Assembly: GCA_030427255.1 (NCBI GenBank)
Contig: JAUHWY010000008.1
Location: 1-64,000 of the forward strand
DNA from: Bacteroidia bacterium
Lineage (GTDB): Bacteria; Bacteroidota; Bacteroidia; CAIKAF01
Direction: 5' to 3'
DNA length: 64,000 nucleotides
In this document: in pieces, positions 16,682 to 26,231 of the stretch
Layout: each line of letters opens with the position of its first letter
How positions within the stretch are numbered: position 1 is the stretch's first letter
Made by a program: the position numbers and the translations under genes
The notes under the pieces: model-generated
Seen by the model: only the letters and a program-made list of their open reading frames with translations
The model's database searches: none
What the model was told of the DNA's origin: nothing

Positions 16682-18175
16682 ATGTGGCAAGGATACTTAC
16701 GTTGGATTATTGTTTTCCTCATTTCTTTTCAATCGCTCAAGGCTCAATCCCAAGAAACTTTTCCCGAATATTCCTTTAGCTTTAAAGTTAAAGGCTTAAA
16801 AGATACGGTGGCCTACCTCGGCTTCCATATGGGTGAGCAAAAATATGTTAGAGATACCGCAAGGGTCAACAGCAAAGGAGAAGTTACCTTTACACACCTC
16901 ACCCGAAAAGGGGCGCCCGATATCTTAAAAGGGGGTATTTACTTATTTGTTTTACCCAATATGCAATGGTTTGAATTTGTGGTGGCTGAACCTAAATTTA
17001 CCATTGAAACAGATACCATTAACTTTGTCCAAAATGCCCAAATCAAAGGGTCTCTTGAAAACCAGCTATGGTTCGATTACCTCCGCTTTGTGAGTTCCAT
17101 GCAAGAAGAAGTTCAAAAGCTTCGCGCAGAACAAGAATCTTTAGAGCCCGAATCTCCACGTTATAAGGCCATCAGTAAGGAATTGGAAGAAAAAACCAAG
17201 GGCCTTAAAGAGTACAGGGCTAAAGTTCGGTCCGAACATCCCAATACCTTCATGACCACCTTGTTCAATGCCATGGAGGACGTGGAACTTCCTAAAGATT
17301 TGGATACAGCCGATCGTAAAGCAGCCTATTGGTACATGCGCAACCACTTTTTCGATCCTTTCGACCTTCAGGACATGCGCCTGCTCAGAACCCCGATCTT
17401 TGAACCCAAACTCGTTACTTATTTCGAAAAGGTCGTCCCCCAACAACCCGACTCCGTTTTGGCAGAGGCCCACAAATTGATTAAAAAGGTAGAGGGCGAT
17501 GAAGAAATGTTCAAGTTTGTAGTCCACAAGCTTACCAGCATGTTTGAGCGAAGCCAAGTTATGTGCATGGATAAAGCATTTGTGGGTATGGTGGAAACCT
17601 ACTACAAAACGGGAAAAGCCACCTGGCTTAACGATAGTACCCTCGCCAAGGTAATCGAGCGTTCCGATAAATTGGCACCGCTCCTTTGCGGAGAAAAAAT
17701 CCCCAACATCATTCTTCCCGATACCAGCATGAAGGTTTGGCATAATTTGTACGCTCAGAATGCAGATTATACCGTCCTTTATTTTTGGGATGCTACCTGT
17801 GGACACTGTAAAAAAGCCACTCCTAAATTGGCAGAGGTCTATACCGAATTCCTTAAACCCAACGGAATTCCCGTATTTAGCGTAGAAGGAGAGGTAGAAA
17901 CCACCAAGTGGAAAGCCTTCATTAAGGAACATAACATTCCTTTCATTTCTGTTTCAGATCATCCTGTAATGCGGGACAAGCCTGAGGACTTTGTGCCTTC
18001 CAAAACCACACTCAACAGCATTAACTTCCGCAATATTTTTGACCTGAAGGCATATCCGGTAATTTATATTTTGGATAAGGACAAAAAGGTTATTGCCAAA
18101 CGTCTTGGGGTAGAACAAATCCAAGATTTTATAGAAAAACACCAAGCACAAGAAAAGAAGAAGAAGCAGCCTTAA
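16682..18175 (+). CDS. Exported thioredoxin-like protein (DUF4369/DUF5106/TlpA-type)
   Basis: A 497-residue protein. It has a signal peptide (residues 1-22), an N-terminal beta-rich DUF4369-like part, a central helical DUF5106-like part, and a C-terminal thioredoxin fold (about residues 340-480). The redox motif is CGHC in DATCGHCKKATPKL. It probably works as a periplasmic thiol-disulfide reductase or peroxiredoxin-like protein, a type common in Bacteroidota. The C-terminus is very basic (EKKKKQP). A terminator overlaps its stop codon. Confidence 0.82.
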   Translation: MWQGYLRWIIVFLISFQSLKAQSQETFPEYSFSFKVKGLKDTVAYLGFHMGEQKYVRDTARVNSKGEVTFTHLTRKGAPDILKGGIYLFVLPNMQWFEFVVAEPKFTIETDTINFVQNAQIKGSLENQLWFDYLRFVSSMQEEVQKLRAEQESLEPESPRYKAISKELEEKTKGLKEYRAKVRSEHPNTFMTTLFNAMEDVELPKDLDTADRKAAYWYMRNHFFDPFDLQDMRLLRTPIFEPKLVTYFEKVVPQQPDSVLAEAHKLIKKVEGDEEMFKFVVHKLTSMFERSQVMCMDKAFVGMVETYYKTGKATWLNDSTLAKVIERSDKLAPLLCGEKIPNIILPDTSMKVWHNLYAQNADYTVLYFWDATCGHCKKATPKLAEVYTEFLKPNGIPVFSVEGEVETTKWKAFIKEHNIPFISVSDHPVMRDKPEDFVPSKTTLNSINFRNIFDLKAYPVIYILDKDKKVIAKRLGVEQIQDFIEKHQAQEKKKKQP

Positions 18176-18189
18176 TTGAGCTGCTTTTT
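18164..18189 (+). terminator. Terminator overlapping the thioredoxin-like stop codon
   Basis: AAGCAGC (18164-18170) pairs with GCTGCTT (18180-18186) around a 9-nt loop, with a T run to 18189. Confidence 0.6.
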
Positions 18190-18227
18190 CAACCCTTATC
18201 CATGGAATTTTCACGACTTTTGTGGAT

Positions 18228-19133
18228 ATGAAGAGGGTTGGCATTATTGGAGCCTCCGGGCAAATAGGCACCTTACTTTCCAAAGGTTTAGCATCCCAAG
18301 GAAATGTAGACCTACTCCGACTGTCTCGAAAACAGGAAGAAGGCTTCCTTTGCTTTGACCCATTTGAAGATTCTTGGGAAAAGCTGGGCACCTTAGATGT
18401 GCTTATCAATGCGGCCGGCATTATTCAGGAAAGCAAGGATGCAGACTTTTACCGCATTCATGTGGATTTGGTACGAAAGATTATTGAGAACCGAAGCCTT
18501 CTTGGAAATCCCAGAATCGTTCACTTTTCTGCCCTAGGCGCCGAAATAGAATCTCCTTCGGCTTTTTTGAAGTCAAAAGCTCTTGGCGATGAAATAATGG
18601 AAAAGCAAAGCAATGTTTTGCTGTTAAGGCCTTCTATTGTTTGTACTCCGGACACCCTTTTGGTGCAAAAACTCATTTTATTGCTGGACATCAGCCGCTA
18701 TTTCTTCAATAGAGCCCTGCTCCCCACGGAGTTTCCAGACAAACAAATTCAACCCGTCATGCCCTTCGATTTGTTGGCCGCGGTCTCCAAAGCTTGCTTT
18801 GAGCCATTGCCTAAAACAAAGGTTTTAGAAGTAGTAGGTCAAAATGCCTACTCCTTTCGGTACCTTATGGAATTGGCCGCACGGGTTCGAAACCAACGCC
18901 TTATTCCCATCGAAATTCCTAAAAACTTGGTAGGTGTGGTAACCAAAAACTTTATTTCGGTATGGTTTCCGGGACTGGTGAGTTACGACCAGTTTCAACT
19001 GCTTTTTAAGGACAATACCGGAAATAAAGAAGCCCTAGAAGCTTGGTTGGGACATCCGGTGCAAGATACCAAGGCCTTTTGGCAAGAAGCCTTTAAAAAG
19101 GAGCAGGAGGGAATTACCCCGGACGCTGAATAA
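18228..19133 (+). CDS. NAD(P)-binding Rossmann protein (extended SDR/NmrA-like)
   Basis: A 301-residue protein with the N-terminal cofactor motif GIIGASGQIGTLLSKGL. Further conserved features are VLINAAGIIQ and FSALGAEIESPSAFLKSKALGDEIM, where the Ser and Lys of an atypical SDR site sit. It resembles proteins annotated as NAD-dependent epimerase or complex I NDUFA9-like. The function is unassigned. The ATG at 18228 was chosen over a GTG at 18222. Its 3' end overlaps the convergent NlpC/P60 gene by 20 bp. Confidence 0.72.
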   Translation: MKRVGIIGASGQIGTLLSKGLASQGNVDLLRLSRKQEEGFLCFDPFEDSWEKLGTLDVLINAAGIIQESKDADFYRIHVDLVRKIIENRSLLGNPRIVHFSALGAEIESPSAFLKSKALGDEIMEKQSNVLLLRPSIVCTPDTLLVQKLILLLDISRYFFNRALLPTEFPDKQIQPVMPFDLLAAVSKACFEPLPKTKVLEVVGQNAYSFRYLMELAARVRNQRLIPIEIPKNLVGVVTKNFISVWFPGLVSYDQFQLLFKDNTGNKEALEAWLGHPVQDTKAFWQEAFKKEQEGITPDAE

Positions 19134-19827
19134 ACCGCAATTGATGCGTGTATTTCTTTAGTCGACTATGGTAAATGCCCTGTTGGTCAAATTTGTCAAT
19201 CCTTACTTCTCCTGAAGCATGCAATATTTCGGTGGGACTCAAAAGCAAACCCACATGGTTTATATTGCCTTCTTCATCTCCAAAAAAGGCCAAATCTCCC
19301 TCACGGGCATCCAACCACCATTGAACCACTGTTCCTTGCTCGGCTTGCTGAGAGGCATCTCTTTTGAGTTGAACCCCTCTGGTCCGCCAAAGCAATTGCG
19401 TTAAGCCTGAACAATCTACACCCATGGGCGATTTCCCTCCCCAAAGGTAAGGAGCGCCTAACCATTCACGGGCTAGTTCCGACCAAGGTTTAGGGAGGTA
19501 TTCCTTTTTATCCTCACTCAGCCAAGCCCCAAAACTTAGCCACCTGGGATGTCCCTCCGCAGGCTTGGGGAAAGACAAGAAGGCCTGCTGAACTACAGAC
19601 TTGCCCTGCCAATCATTGTCGGGAAACTCATCGGAGGACAACAGCATTTGATTGGTCCTTATCCAAGCCGGATATCCATCCACCTGGCTTTCTACCAAGG
19701 CCCATTCCCCCAAATTTTCTAAGATAAGCAAAGGCTCTCCATAGTGCCATTGGGTGCTAAGCTCTGATTTATGCGAAGCTTCAGCCCTTCCGGGAACTAA
19801 GGAAAGGGCAACGGTGGCCACTGCCAT
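19114..19827 (-). CDS. NlpC/P60 family C40 peptidase
   Basis: A 237-residue protein with two SH3-like parts followed by an NlpC/P60 domain. The Cys nucleophile is in GVDCSGLTQLLW (residue about 148), the His is in INHVGLLL, and a further polar residue follows in ILHASGEVRID. It should cleave D-glutamyl-diamino acid bonds in peptidoglycan fragments. No signal peptide is convincing, and the N-terminus already reads as an SH3b strand (VALSLVPGRAEASHKSEL), which suggests cytosolic recycling of muropeptides. The ATG at 19827 lies 2 bp after the thiolase stop, so the two genes are probably co-transcribed. Confidence 0.88.
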   Translation of the reverse strand: MAVATVALSLVPGRAEASHKSELSTQWHYGEPLLILENLGEWALVESQVDGYPAWIRTNQMLLSSDEFPDNDWQGKSVVQQAFLSFPKPAEGHPRWLSFGAWLSEDKKEYLPKPWSELAREWLGAPYLWGGKSPMGVDCSGLTQLLWRTRGVQLKRDASQQAEQGTVVQWWLDAREGDLAFFGDEEGNINHVGLLLSPTEILHASGEVRIDKFDQQGIYHSRLKKYTHQLRFIQRPG

Positions 19828-19829
19828 AG

Positions 19830-21008
19830 TTAAACCTTTTCGATCACTATGGCACTTGCTCCTCCTCCTCCATTGCAAAGGGAAGCTACGCCGTATTTAC
19901 CGTTTTCTTGGTGGAGTACCGAAACCAAAGTAGCCGTAATCCGTGAACCGGAGGAGCCTAAGGGGTGTCCTAAGGAAACTCCACCTCCATACACATTTAC
20001 TTTTCCTGAATCCAAGCCCAACTTTTTGTTATTGGCTAAGGCTACTACCGCAAAAGCTTCGTTGAGTTCGTAAAAATCGACCTGGTCTTGACTTATTCCC
20101 GCACGTTCCAAAGCTTTGGGAACGGCAAGGCTAGGTGCAATGGTAAACCAACAAGGCTCCGTTGCGGCATCGGCATATCCAATGATTTTTGCTAAGGGTT
20201 TCAGGCCATGTTTTTCGACCGCCTCCGCACTTGCCAAAATCAAAGCAGAAGCTCCATCATTCAGGGTTGAAGCATTCGCAGCTGTTACGGTTCCGTCTTT
20301 TTGAAAGACCGGCCTTAAAGATGGAATTTTATCAAAATTCACGCTCTTGTATTCCTCATCCTCAACAAAGGCTATTGGGTCTCCTTTGCGTTGAGGAATG
20401 TGCACGGGGTAAATTTCGCGAGCGAATTTACCGTTTTGCCAAGCTTTTTCAGCCCTTTTGTAGGATTCAATCGCATAAGCATCCTGCTCCTCTCTCGAAA
20501 TATGCATTTCACGGGCACAATGCTCTCCCGCATTGCCCATGTGGTAATCGTTATACACGTCCCACAAGCCATCTTTCACTAATCCATCAAGCACCTGTCC
20601 ATGGCCAAGCTTTTGGCCAAAACGGTTGTTGGTAAGATAATAGGGTACTTGAGACATGTTTTCCATACCTCCTGCAACCACCAAATCGTTTTGTCCAAGC
20701 ATAATGGACTGAGCACCCAACATTATCGCCTTCATACCTGAAGCACAAACCTTGTTTACCGTAGTACAGGGTACTGTGTCCGGTATGCCTGCTCCAATGG
20801 AAGCTTGGCGAGCGGGAGCCTGGCCCAGGCCTGCGGACAAAACATTGCCCATGTATACTTCTTGAATAGCCTCCGGACTTAAGCCCGACTCTTTTAGAGC
20901 TCCTTGAATGGCAAAACTGCCCAGCTTGGTAGCACTTAGGTCTTTTAGGCTTCCTCCAAAACTTCCCATGGCCGTACGTCCTGCCGCTACTATATATACT
21001 TCTTTCAT
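19830..21008 (-). CDS. Acetyl-CoA C-acyltransferase (thiolase)
   Basis: A 392-residue type II thiolase. The nucleophilic Cys is in VNKVCASGMKAI (residue about 87), and the second-half residues are in NEAFAVVALA and GHPLGSSGSRI plus the C-terminal CNGGGGASA, all conserved. It forms or cleaves acetoacetyl-CoA (or longer 3-ketoacyl-CoA) in fatty acid or ketone body metabolism. The NlpC/P60 gene follows 2 bp later. It is divergent from the 7TM-HD gene across 150 bp. Confidence 0.95.
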   Translation of the reverse strand: MKEVYIVAAGRTAMGSFGGSLKDLSATKLGSFAIQGALKESGLSPEAIQEVYMGNVLSAGLGQAPARQASIGAGIPDTVPCTTVNKVCASGMKAIMLGAQSIMLGQNDLVVAGGMENMSQVPYYLTNNRFGQKLGHGQVLDGLVKDGLWDVYNDYHMGNAGEHCAREMHISREEQDAYAIESYKRAEKAWQNGKFAREIYPVHIPQRKGDPIAFVEDEEYKSVNFDKIPSLRPVFQKDGTVTAANASTLNDGASALILASAEAVEKHGLKPLAKIIGYADAATEPCWFTIAPSLAVPKALERAGISQDQVDFYELNEAFAVVALANNKKLGLDSGKVNVYGGGVSLGHPLGSSGSRITATLVSVLHQENGKYGVASLCNGGGGASAIVIEKV

Positions 21009-21146
21009 AATTAATGCGCGTTAGATTTGATGCGAAAATAGGAATTTATAGACCGATTATTGGGCTTTGTTGCCATAATTTAGGGTCAAGCCCCTGGTGT
21101 TGGTCGGTAGGGTGGACCTTAAAAGCTCGACCTCAATGTTCTTGCT

Positions 21147-21154
21147 TACATTTG
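21147..21154 (+). promoter_or_regulatory. Bacteroidota -7 element, 7TM-HD gene
   Basis: TACATTTG, a TAnnTTTG match, ending only 4 nt before the ATG at 21159. If used, the message would be leaderless. No clear -33 TTG was found. Confidence 0.4.
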
Positions 21155-21158
21155 ATCT

Positions 21159-23186
21159 ATGCACTGGTTTAAACGTTTCATAAAACCTTGGATGTTGTTT
21201 TTGGTCGCTGCATTGACCATTACTCTTTTGTTGCCCAACCAGGTTTTTTTCCAATACGAGTATCAAGTGGGGCGCCCTTGGATGCATCAAAAACTCGATG
21301 CCCCCTTTGATTTTGCTATTCAAAAGACCAAAAGGGAACAGAACCAACAAAGGGAAGCGCTCAAAAAGGCCCAATGGGTGGTTTTGCGTGTGGACAGTGC
21401 TGCCGAAAAACGCGTCAAAGTGGCTTGGCAAAAGGTATTGTCGAATTACGCTGCACAGCTTTCCGAAGTTCAAATGGAAACATTGCAAAAGGGAGCCGAC
21501 AGTCTGTTTGAACGAGGCATTCACGCTCAATCCCAAACCCAATTTCCGGTGGAAGTGGTGCATGTGTTGTTTCCCAACCAAGAACTTCGTACCCGATTAA
21601 AAGAACGCATGGTGTCGCTTTCCGAAGCTGCCGAATGGCCCGGAAAGTGGCCTTCCAATCTCGATAGCCTAATTCGGTTGGACCTTAAGCAGGCCTGGCA
21701 ACAAAGTCTAGAGCCCAATTTGTATCCGGATGTTACTTGGAGCGAACGACTTAAAGAACGCACCCTAGATGCTCTCCCGGGCTTTCGCGGCCTTATTCTG
21801 GAAGGGGAGCTGGTGATTGACGAAGGCGAAATGGTGACTCCCGAGCGCTTTAGGGTGCTCAATAGTTTGAGGGCTGCTTATCAAGAAAGAGAAGCCACAG
21901 CCTTGCAGCGCTTTGGGACCTTTGCCGGGCAAGGCTTATTTGTTTCCATTTGGGTTGCCTTCCTTTTTGCCTACTTTAAGGTCTTTCGAATGCTTTGGCT
22001 ACGGCAACCAAGACGCATCGGGGCGCTGCTTGCGTTGCTTTGTTTTCATGTGGGTTTGGCTCGCTTGGCCATCGAAGCGCCCGGTGGACATATTTACATG
22101 GCTCCGGCCATCATGTTTCCTATTCTTGTTCGGGCCTTGTTTGACAGCCGAACCGCCATTTTTTCCTTGTTTACCTATGTGCTCATTTGCGGCTATTTTG
22201 CCCCCAATAGCTTTGAGTACGTCCTGCTTCAATTTGCCGGTGGATTAATTGCTGTTTTTTCTTTCCGTAAGTTTAGAAAACGAGCCCAACTCTTTTCCAT
22301 CATTGGCATGCTGTTGGTGGTGTGGTCTTTTTTAAACCTCACCCTTCATTTGTTGCGCACTGGTACTTTGGTGGGGCTGGACTGGTATCCTTTTCTTTGT
22401 TTTGGCATCTCCGGGGTGGCCACCTTGTTCACCTTTGCCTTGGTATTCATTACCGAAAAGCTCTTTGGTTTCCATAGCGACTTCACCCTATTGGAATTGT
22501 CGGATATGAACAACCCTCTGCTCAAGAAATTATCCCAAAAAGCACCGGGCACCTTTCAGCACAGCATTCAAGTGGCCAATTTGGCCGAAGCTGCCGCCGA
22601 AAAAACAGGGGGTAACAGTCTTTTGGTCCATACCGCGGCCTTGTACCACGATATTGGAAAACTCAAACAACCCGGCTTCTTTATTGAAAACATGATGGGC
22701 GAACGCTCTCCCCACGAGGTGTTAAGTTTTGAGCAAAGCGCAGAAATCATCATTCAACACGTAGAAGAAGGGGTGGCATTAGCTAAAAAACACAAACTGC
22801 CCGAAGTGTTGATCGATTTTATTCGAACCCATCACGGCACCTCCACCGTGCAGTACTTTTACCGAAACTACTTGAAGGCTTTTCCGGAAGACCAAGAAGT
22901 TCGTGCACGTTTTTCTTATCCCGGGCCCAAACCTTTTAGCAAGGAAACCGGCATACTAATGATGGCCGATTCGGTAGAGGCTGCCTCAAGAAGCTTAAAA
23001 GAAAAAACGCCCGAAGCCTTGGAACAGTTGGTCGACAAGATACTGGACTACCAACTCCAAGAAGGCCAATTGGACCATTCCGACTTAACCCTAGCCGAAA
23101 TACGAATCATTCGCAAAGTGTTTAAGGAAAAGCTCATGAATATGTACCATCAGCGGATTGAGTATCCGGAGCCTTCCTCCAACTAA
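21159..23186 (+). CDS. 7TM-HD domain phosphodiesterase (PgpH/7TMR-HDED family)
   Basis: A 675-residue membrane protein. An N-terminal helix (about 11-30) is followed by an extracytoplasmic 7TMR-HDED-like region (about 30-255), then seven membrane helices (about 260-460) and a cytosolic HD domain (about 470-650). The metal-binding His-Asp pair is in HTAALYHDIGKLKQPGFF, and further conserved parts are IIQHVEEGVALAKKHKLP and FIRTHHGT. The family hydrolyses cyclic di-AMP in Gram-positive bacteria (PgpH). The substrate in Bacteroidota is likely the same but is inferred. The length fits the family. Confidence 0.9.
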   Translation: MHWFKRFIKPWMLFLVAALTITLLLPNQVFFQYEYQVGRPWMHQKLDAPFDFAIQKTKREQNQQREALKKAQWVVLRVDSAAEKRVKVAWQKVLSNYAAQLSEVQMETLQKGADSLFERGIHAQSQTQFPVEVVHVLFPNQELRTRLKERMVSLSEAAEWPGKWPSNLDSLIRLDLKQAWQQSLEPNLYPDVTWSERLKERTLDALPGFRGLILEGELVIDEGEMVTPERFRVLNSLRAAYQEREATALQRFGTFAGQGLFVSIWVAFLFAYFKVFRMLWLRQPRRIGALLALLCFHVGLARLAIEAPGGHIYMAPAIMFPILVRALFDSRTAIFSLFTYVLICGYFAPNSFEYVLLQFAGGLIAVFSFRKFRKRAQLFSIIGMLLVVWSFLNLTLHLLRTGTLVGLDWYPFLCFGISGVATLFTFALVFITEKLFGFHSDFTLLELSDMNNPLLKKLSQKAPGTFQHSIQVANLAEAAAEKTGGNSLLVHTAALYHDIGKLKQPGFFIENMMGERSPHEVLSFEQSAEIIIQHVEEGVALAKKHKLPEVLIDFIRTHHGTSTVQYFYRNYLKAFPEDQEVRARFSYPGPKPFSKETGILMMADSVEAASRSLKEKTPEALEQLVDKILDYQLQEGQLDHSDLTLAEIRIIRKVFKEKLMNMYHQRIEYPEPSSN

Positions 23187-23190
23187 CGGC

Positions 23191-24084
23191 CTATTGCTTT
23201 TTGCTTTTGTTGCGGATTAAGGCCTCCACGGCATCCCACATTTCGGGGGGAATCATTTCTCCTACCCAAGTAAACTCGCCTCCGTTTTTCATCCATTCGC
23301 CCCCATCAATGGTAATTACTTCTCCATTCACATAGGCCGAAAAATCACTCATCAAATAAGCCGCTAAATTGGCAAGCTCTTGGTGGTGCCCCACTCTGCC
23401 TACCGGAATCTTTGAGGGAATATCAATTTGATCCATGAATTCTTTAGGGAAAAGCCTGTCCCAAGCTCCCGGAGTAGGAAATGGCCCCGGAGCTATGGCA
23501 TTGCTTCGGATGCCATATTTGGCCCATTCCACAGCCAGAGAGCGTGTGAGCGCCAAAACCCCTGCTTTTCCACAAGCAGAAGGAACCACATAGGCCGAAC
23601 CGGTCCAAGCATAAGTGGTAACGATGTTGAGTACGCTCGCCGGAATTTTTTGCTCTATCCAATACTTACCAAGTGCCAAACTGCAATTGTAAGCTCCCTT
23701 TAATACAATATCCACCACAGAATCAAAGGCTCTATGGCTCAATCGTTCGGTTGGACTCAAGAAATTTCCCGCAGCGTTGTTGACCAAGCCGTCTATTTTG
23801 CCTAGAGATTCCACGCCAAAAGCGATCAACTCTTCCACCTGCTCGTAGTGGCGAATGTCGCAGCTTTTGTACACAATTTTTCCTCCGGTGCGCTCATGAA
23901 GTTCTTTTGCTGTAGTCTCTAATACTTCGATGCGGCGACCACAAATAAGCACTTGAGCTCCCAAGGCTAAAAAATAAGCGGCCATGGATTTGCCAAGACC
24001 GGTTCCTCCTCCCGTTATTAAGATGGATCTGCCTTCCAGGCTATCGCTCGGAAGCATAGGTTTTTGGTAATTTTCCATGTACAT
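23191..24084 (-). CDS. SDR oxidoreductase of 2,4-dienoyl-CoA reductase type
   Basis: A 297-residue protein with the cofactor motif TGGGTGLGKSM and NNAAGNF. The usual YxxxK motif is absent: the site reads PSACGKAGV, with Ser in place of Tyr and the Lys kept. That pattern, with LAVEWAKYGIRSNAIAPGPFPTPGA, matches the 2,4-dienoyl-CoA reductase (DECR) subgroup, in which the classical Tyr is replaced. It would reduce dienoyl-CoA in unsaturated fatty acid oxidation. The ATG at 24084 overlaps the upstream protease stop as TAATG; an ATG 6 bp later is also possible. Confidence 0.8.
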   Translation of the reverse strand: MYMENYQKPMLPSDSLEGRSILITGGGTGLGKSMAAYFLALGAQVLICGRRIEVLETTAKELHERTGGKIVYKSCDIRHYEQVEELIAFGVESLGKIDGLVNNAAGNFLSPTERLSHRAFDSVVDIVLKGAYNCSLALGKYWIEQKIPASVLNIVTTYAWTGSAYVVPSACGKAGVLALTRSLAVEWAKYGIRSNAIAPGPFPTPGAWDRLFPKEFMDQIDIPSKIPVGRVGHHQELANLAAYLMSDFSAYVNGEVITIDGGEWMKNGGEFTWVGEMIPPEMWDAVEALIRNKSKKQ

Positions 24085-25682
24085 TAAGATTTTATGTTTT
24101 TGGGCCAAGAACCTTGCATAAGGTCTATGGCTTTTTGAAGCGATTCGTTTTGACTCTGCATGATCTCAAAGTAGGCATTTCTATCGAACAATGCTTGTGC
24201 AGTCATAGCTTTAAGTACCGTTTTGAGCCATGTTTTGCTCTTGACTAAATCTTCGTCGGGGATATCAATGTCCTTTTCTTTGGCTTCTTTAATCACTTTT
24301 TGAAACAACTCCTCGGCATCAAACCCTTGCTTGAAGGTCGCTAAATCCGGATAGGCTTTTTGTAGTTTGTTCCGGTTGCGGTCTATGTATTCCATGGTGG
24401 TTTGGTAGCTCAAACCGGTACCGTTTACTCGGTTTAGGAATGGACTAAAAAAGGTAGTATCCAGAGGAACAAATACATCGGGAAGAATGCCACCCCCACC
24501 ATACACTTTTCTGCCGGCTTGGGTTTTAAAGGTCAAACTGTCCGGAAAATGAATCATGGCCGAGTCGGTAAGCTCTCCCTCTTCAAAGCGGTGGGCTAAA
24601 TCTTCGTAATAGGCGTCTGTGCCTTTGTCGTAGGGAGATTGGATGAACCTTCCGGAGGGCGTGTAATAACGCGCAGTGGTGAGTCGAAGCGCGCTTCCGT
24701 CAGGCAAAGGAAAGGTGTTCTGCACCAGGCCTTTGCCAAAACTTCTGCGGCCAACCACCAAGCCTCGGTCCCAATCTTGTACTGCTCCGGCCACAATCTC
24801 TGAGGCAGAGGCCGAACCCTCATCAATCAATACCACCAATTTGCCCTGGTCTAAGTTGCCTCTTCCACTGGCCTTATAATCTCGGCGCGCAGAGTGTATG
24901 CCTTCGGTATACACCACCAATTGTCCGGAAGTTAAAAATTCATCGGCCAAGGAAACGGCAGCTCCTAAATAGCCGCCGGAATTGCCCTGAAGATCTAAGA
25001 TAAGGTTTTGGGCTCCTTGTTCCTTAAGGCTTATCCAAGCGTCTTCGAATTCTTTGGGCGTTTTTTCGCCAAAGCGGTTGAGTTTTATATAACCGATGCC
25101 GGGAGCCGCCATATAAGAAGCATCCAAGCTAAATACCGGAATTTCGTCGCGGGTAATATGAAAATCAATCAAATCTTTTTGACCGGCGCGCTTAATACCT
25201 ACGCGAACTATCGATCCTTTCTTACCTCTCAGCCATTTAAACACATCGTTGTTGGTAATGCCGGTTCCGGCAACCACGGTGTCGTTTATGGTAACAATTT
25301 TGTCGCCACTTCGAATGCCCAGTTTTTCCGAAGGTCCACCCGAAATAGGACTCACCACCATAATGGTATCGTTTAGGATATTAAACTGTATGCCAATGCC
25401 TTCGAAATTACCCGAAAGCGCTTCTTCGGAGGCTTGCAGTTCTTTTAAGGACAAATAGTAGGAATGCGGATCCAACTCTTTAAGCACCCCATTGAGCGCG
25501 GCCTCAATAAGCGGATCTGTTTCTACGGATTCTACGTAGTAATTTTCCAAATAAAAGAGCAGCGCATCCAGCTTCTCCGAAGGGTTGATCATGGGTTGCT
25601 GAGCGCGAAGGGCTTGCCCGGAGAACAAGCTCCAAAAGGCCAAAGCCGCCACAAACGTTATGGAACCTTGTATATGCTTCAT
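24084..25682 (-). CDS. S41 family C-terminal processing peptidase
   Basis: A 532-residue exported protease. It has a signal peptide (MKHIQGSITFVAALAF...LRAQ), an N-terminal helical part (SEKLDALLFYLENYYVE), a PDZ domain (about residues 80-165), then the S41 catalytic core. The nucleophilic Ser is in IDEGSASASEIVAGAVQD and the general-base Lys is in GRRSFGKGLVQ. It processes or degrades periplasmic proteins. The start at 25682 was chosen over one at 25718 because the latter would read through the promoter element. It is coupled by TAATG to the SDR gene. Confidence 0.93.
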   Translation of the reverse strand: MKHIQGSITFVAALAFWSLFSGQALRAQQPMINPSEKLDALLFYLENYYVESVETDPLIEAALNGVLKELDPHSYYLSLKELQASEEALSGNFEGIGIQFNILNDTIMVVSPISGGPSEKLGIRSGDKIVTINDTVVAGTGITNNDVFKWLRGKKGSIVRVGIKRAGQKDLIDFHITRDEIPVFSLDASYMAAPGIGYIKLNRFGEKTPKEFEDAWISLKEQGAQNLILDLQGNSGGYLGAAVSLADEFLTSGQLVVYTEGIHSARRDYKASGRGNLDQGKLVVLIDEGSASASEIVAGAVQDWDRGLVVGRRSFGKGLVQNTFPLPDGSALRLTTARYYTPSGRFIQSPYDKGTDAYYEDLAHRFEEGELTDSAMIHFPDSLTFKTQAGRKVYGGGGILPDVFVPLDTTFFSPFLNRVNGTGLSYQTTMEYIDRNRNKLQKAYPDLATFKQGFDAEELFQKVIKEAKEKDIDIPDEDLVKSKTWLKTVLKAMTAQALFDRNAYFEIMQSQNESLQKAIDLMQGSWPKNIKS

Positions 25683-25685
25683 ACA

Positions 25686-25693
25686 CAAATATA
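25686..25693 (-). promoter_or_regulatory. Bacteroidota -7 element, S41 protease gene
   Basis: TATATTTG on the minus strand, 3 nt before the ATG at 25682. This would give a leaderless message if active. Confidence 0.4.
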
Positions 25694-25827
25694 CCTGCCT
25701 CGTTTCATCCTCGGGCATTTGCTAAGGATTTTTAGTTTTTTTTGAGGTTCTTCGCCTGGTTTTTGTCCTATGCTTCGCCGGAAAAACCTTGCCGATCCGG
25801 GTATTCAGCTTCTATTATTAACCATGA

Positions 25828-25963
25828 GTAGAAATTTGATATTTTTAAAATTTTTTGCCCCCCTGAAATTGGTTTAAAATCTCTACATGAACTTTTTTAA
25901 TTAACTGATAAACAGGATATATTTTTTATAAAAATCTCTACATACCTAAAGTAGAAAATTTGA
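25828..25963. repeat. AT-rich segment with paired short direct repeats
   Basis: Two copies of AAAATCTCTACAT (25876-25888 and 25931-25943) are flanked by GTAGAAATTTGA (25828-25839) and GTAGAAAATTTGA (25951-25963). No gene is seen. The meaning is unknown. Confidence 0.4.
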
Positions 25964-26051
25964 GTTCTTTGGGCCCCGGCATCTACAAAAATCCTTCTCC
26001 GTATGGGCTTCCACTGCAGCCTCACCCATGGCAAAGCACGGTCTGCCAACC

Positions 26052-26079
26052 GCCCTAGGGTGTTTTAACACCCCAGGGC
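26052..26079. repeat. 28-nt near-perfect hairpin
   Basis: GCCCT-A-GGGTGTT pairs with AACACCC-C-AGGGC with one A/C mismatch. There is no T run, so it is not a terminator. It lies in the non-coding gap from 25694 to 26905. Confidence 0.5.
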
Positions 26080-26231
26080 AGGGCATACCGGCCATGCCAA
26101 GGGCGGGGTCTTCCGTTCAAGCCCAGGGGCCATTCTATGGAGTTTTTGGTTCTTATTGCTTTGTTTCCAAAGAAGATGTAGGGCTTTCCCTTGTGGAAGA
26201 TAGGATGTCATTGAAAAGGCGAAACCCTAAG

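Noticed and set aside
26052-26079. Terminator at the 28-nt hairpin
   Set aside because: No T run follows the stem on either strand.
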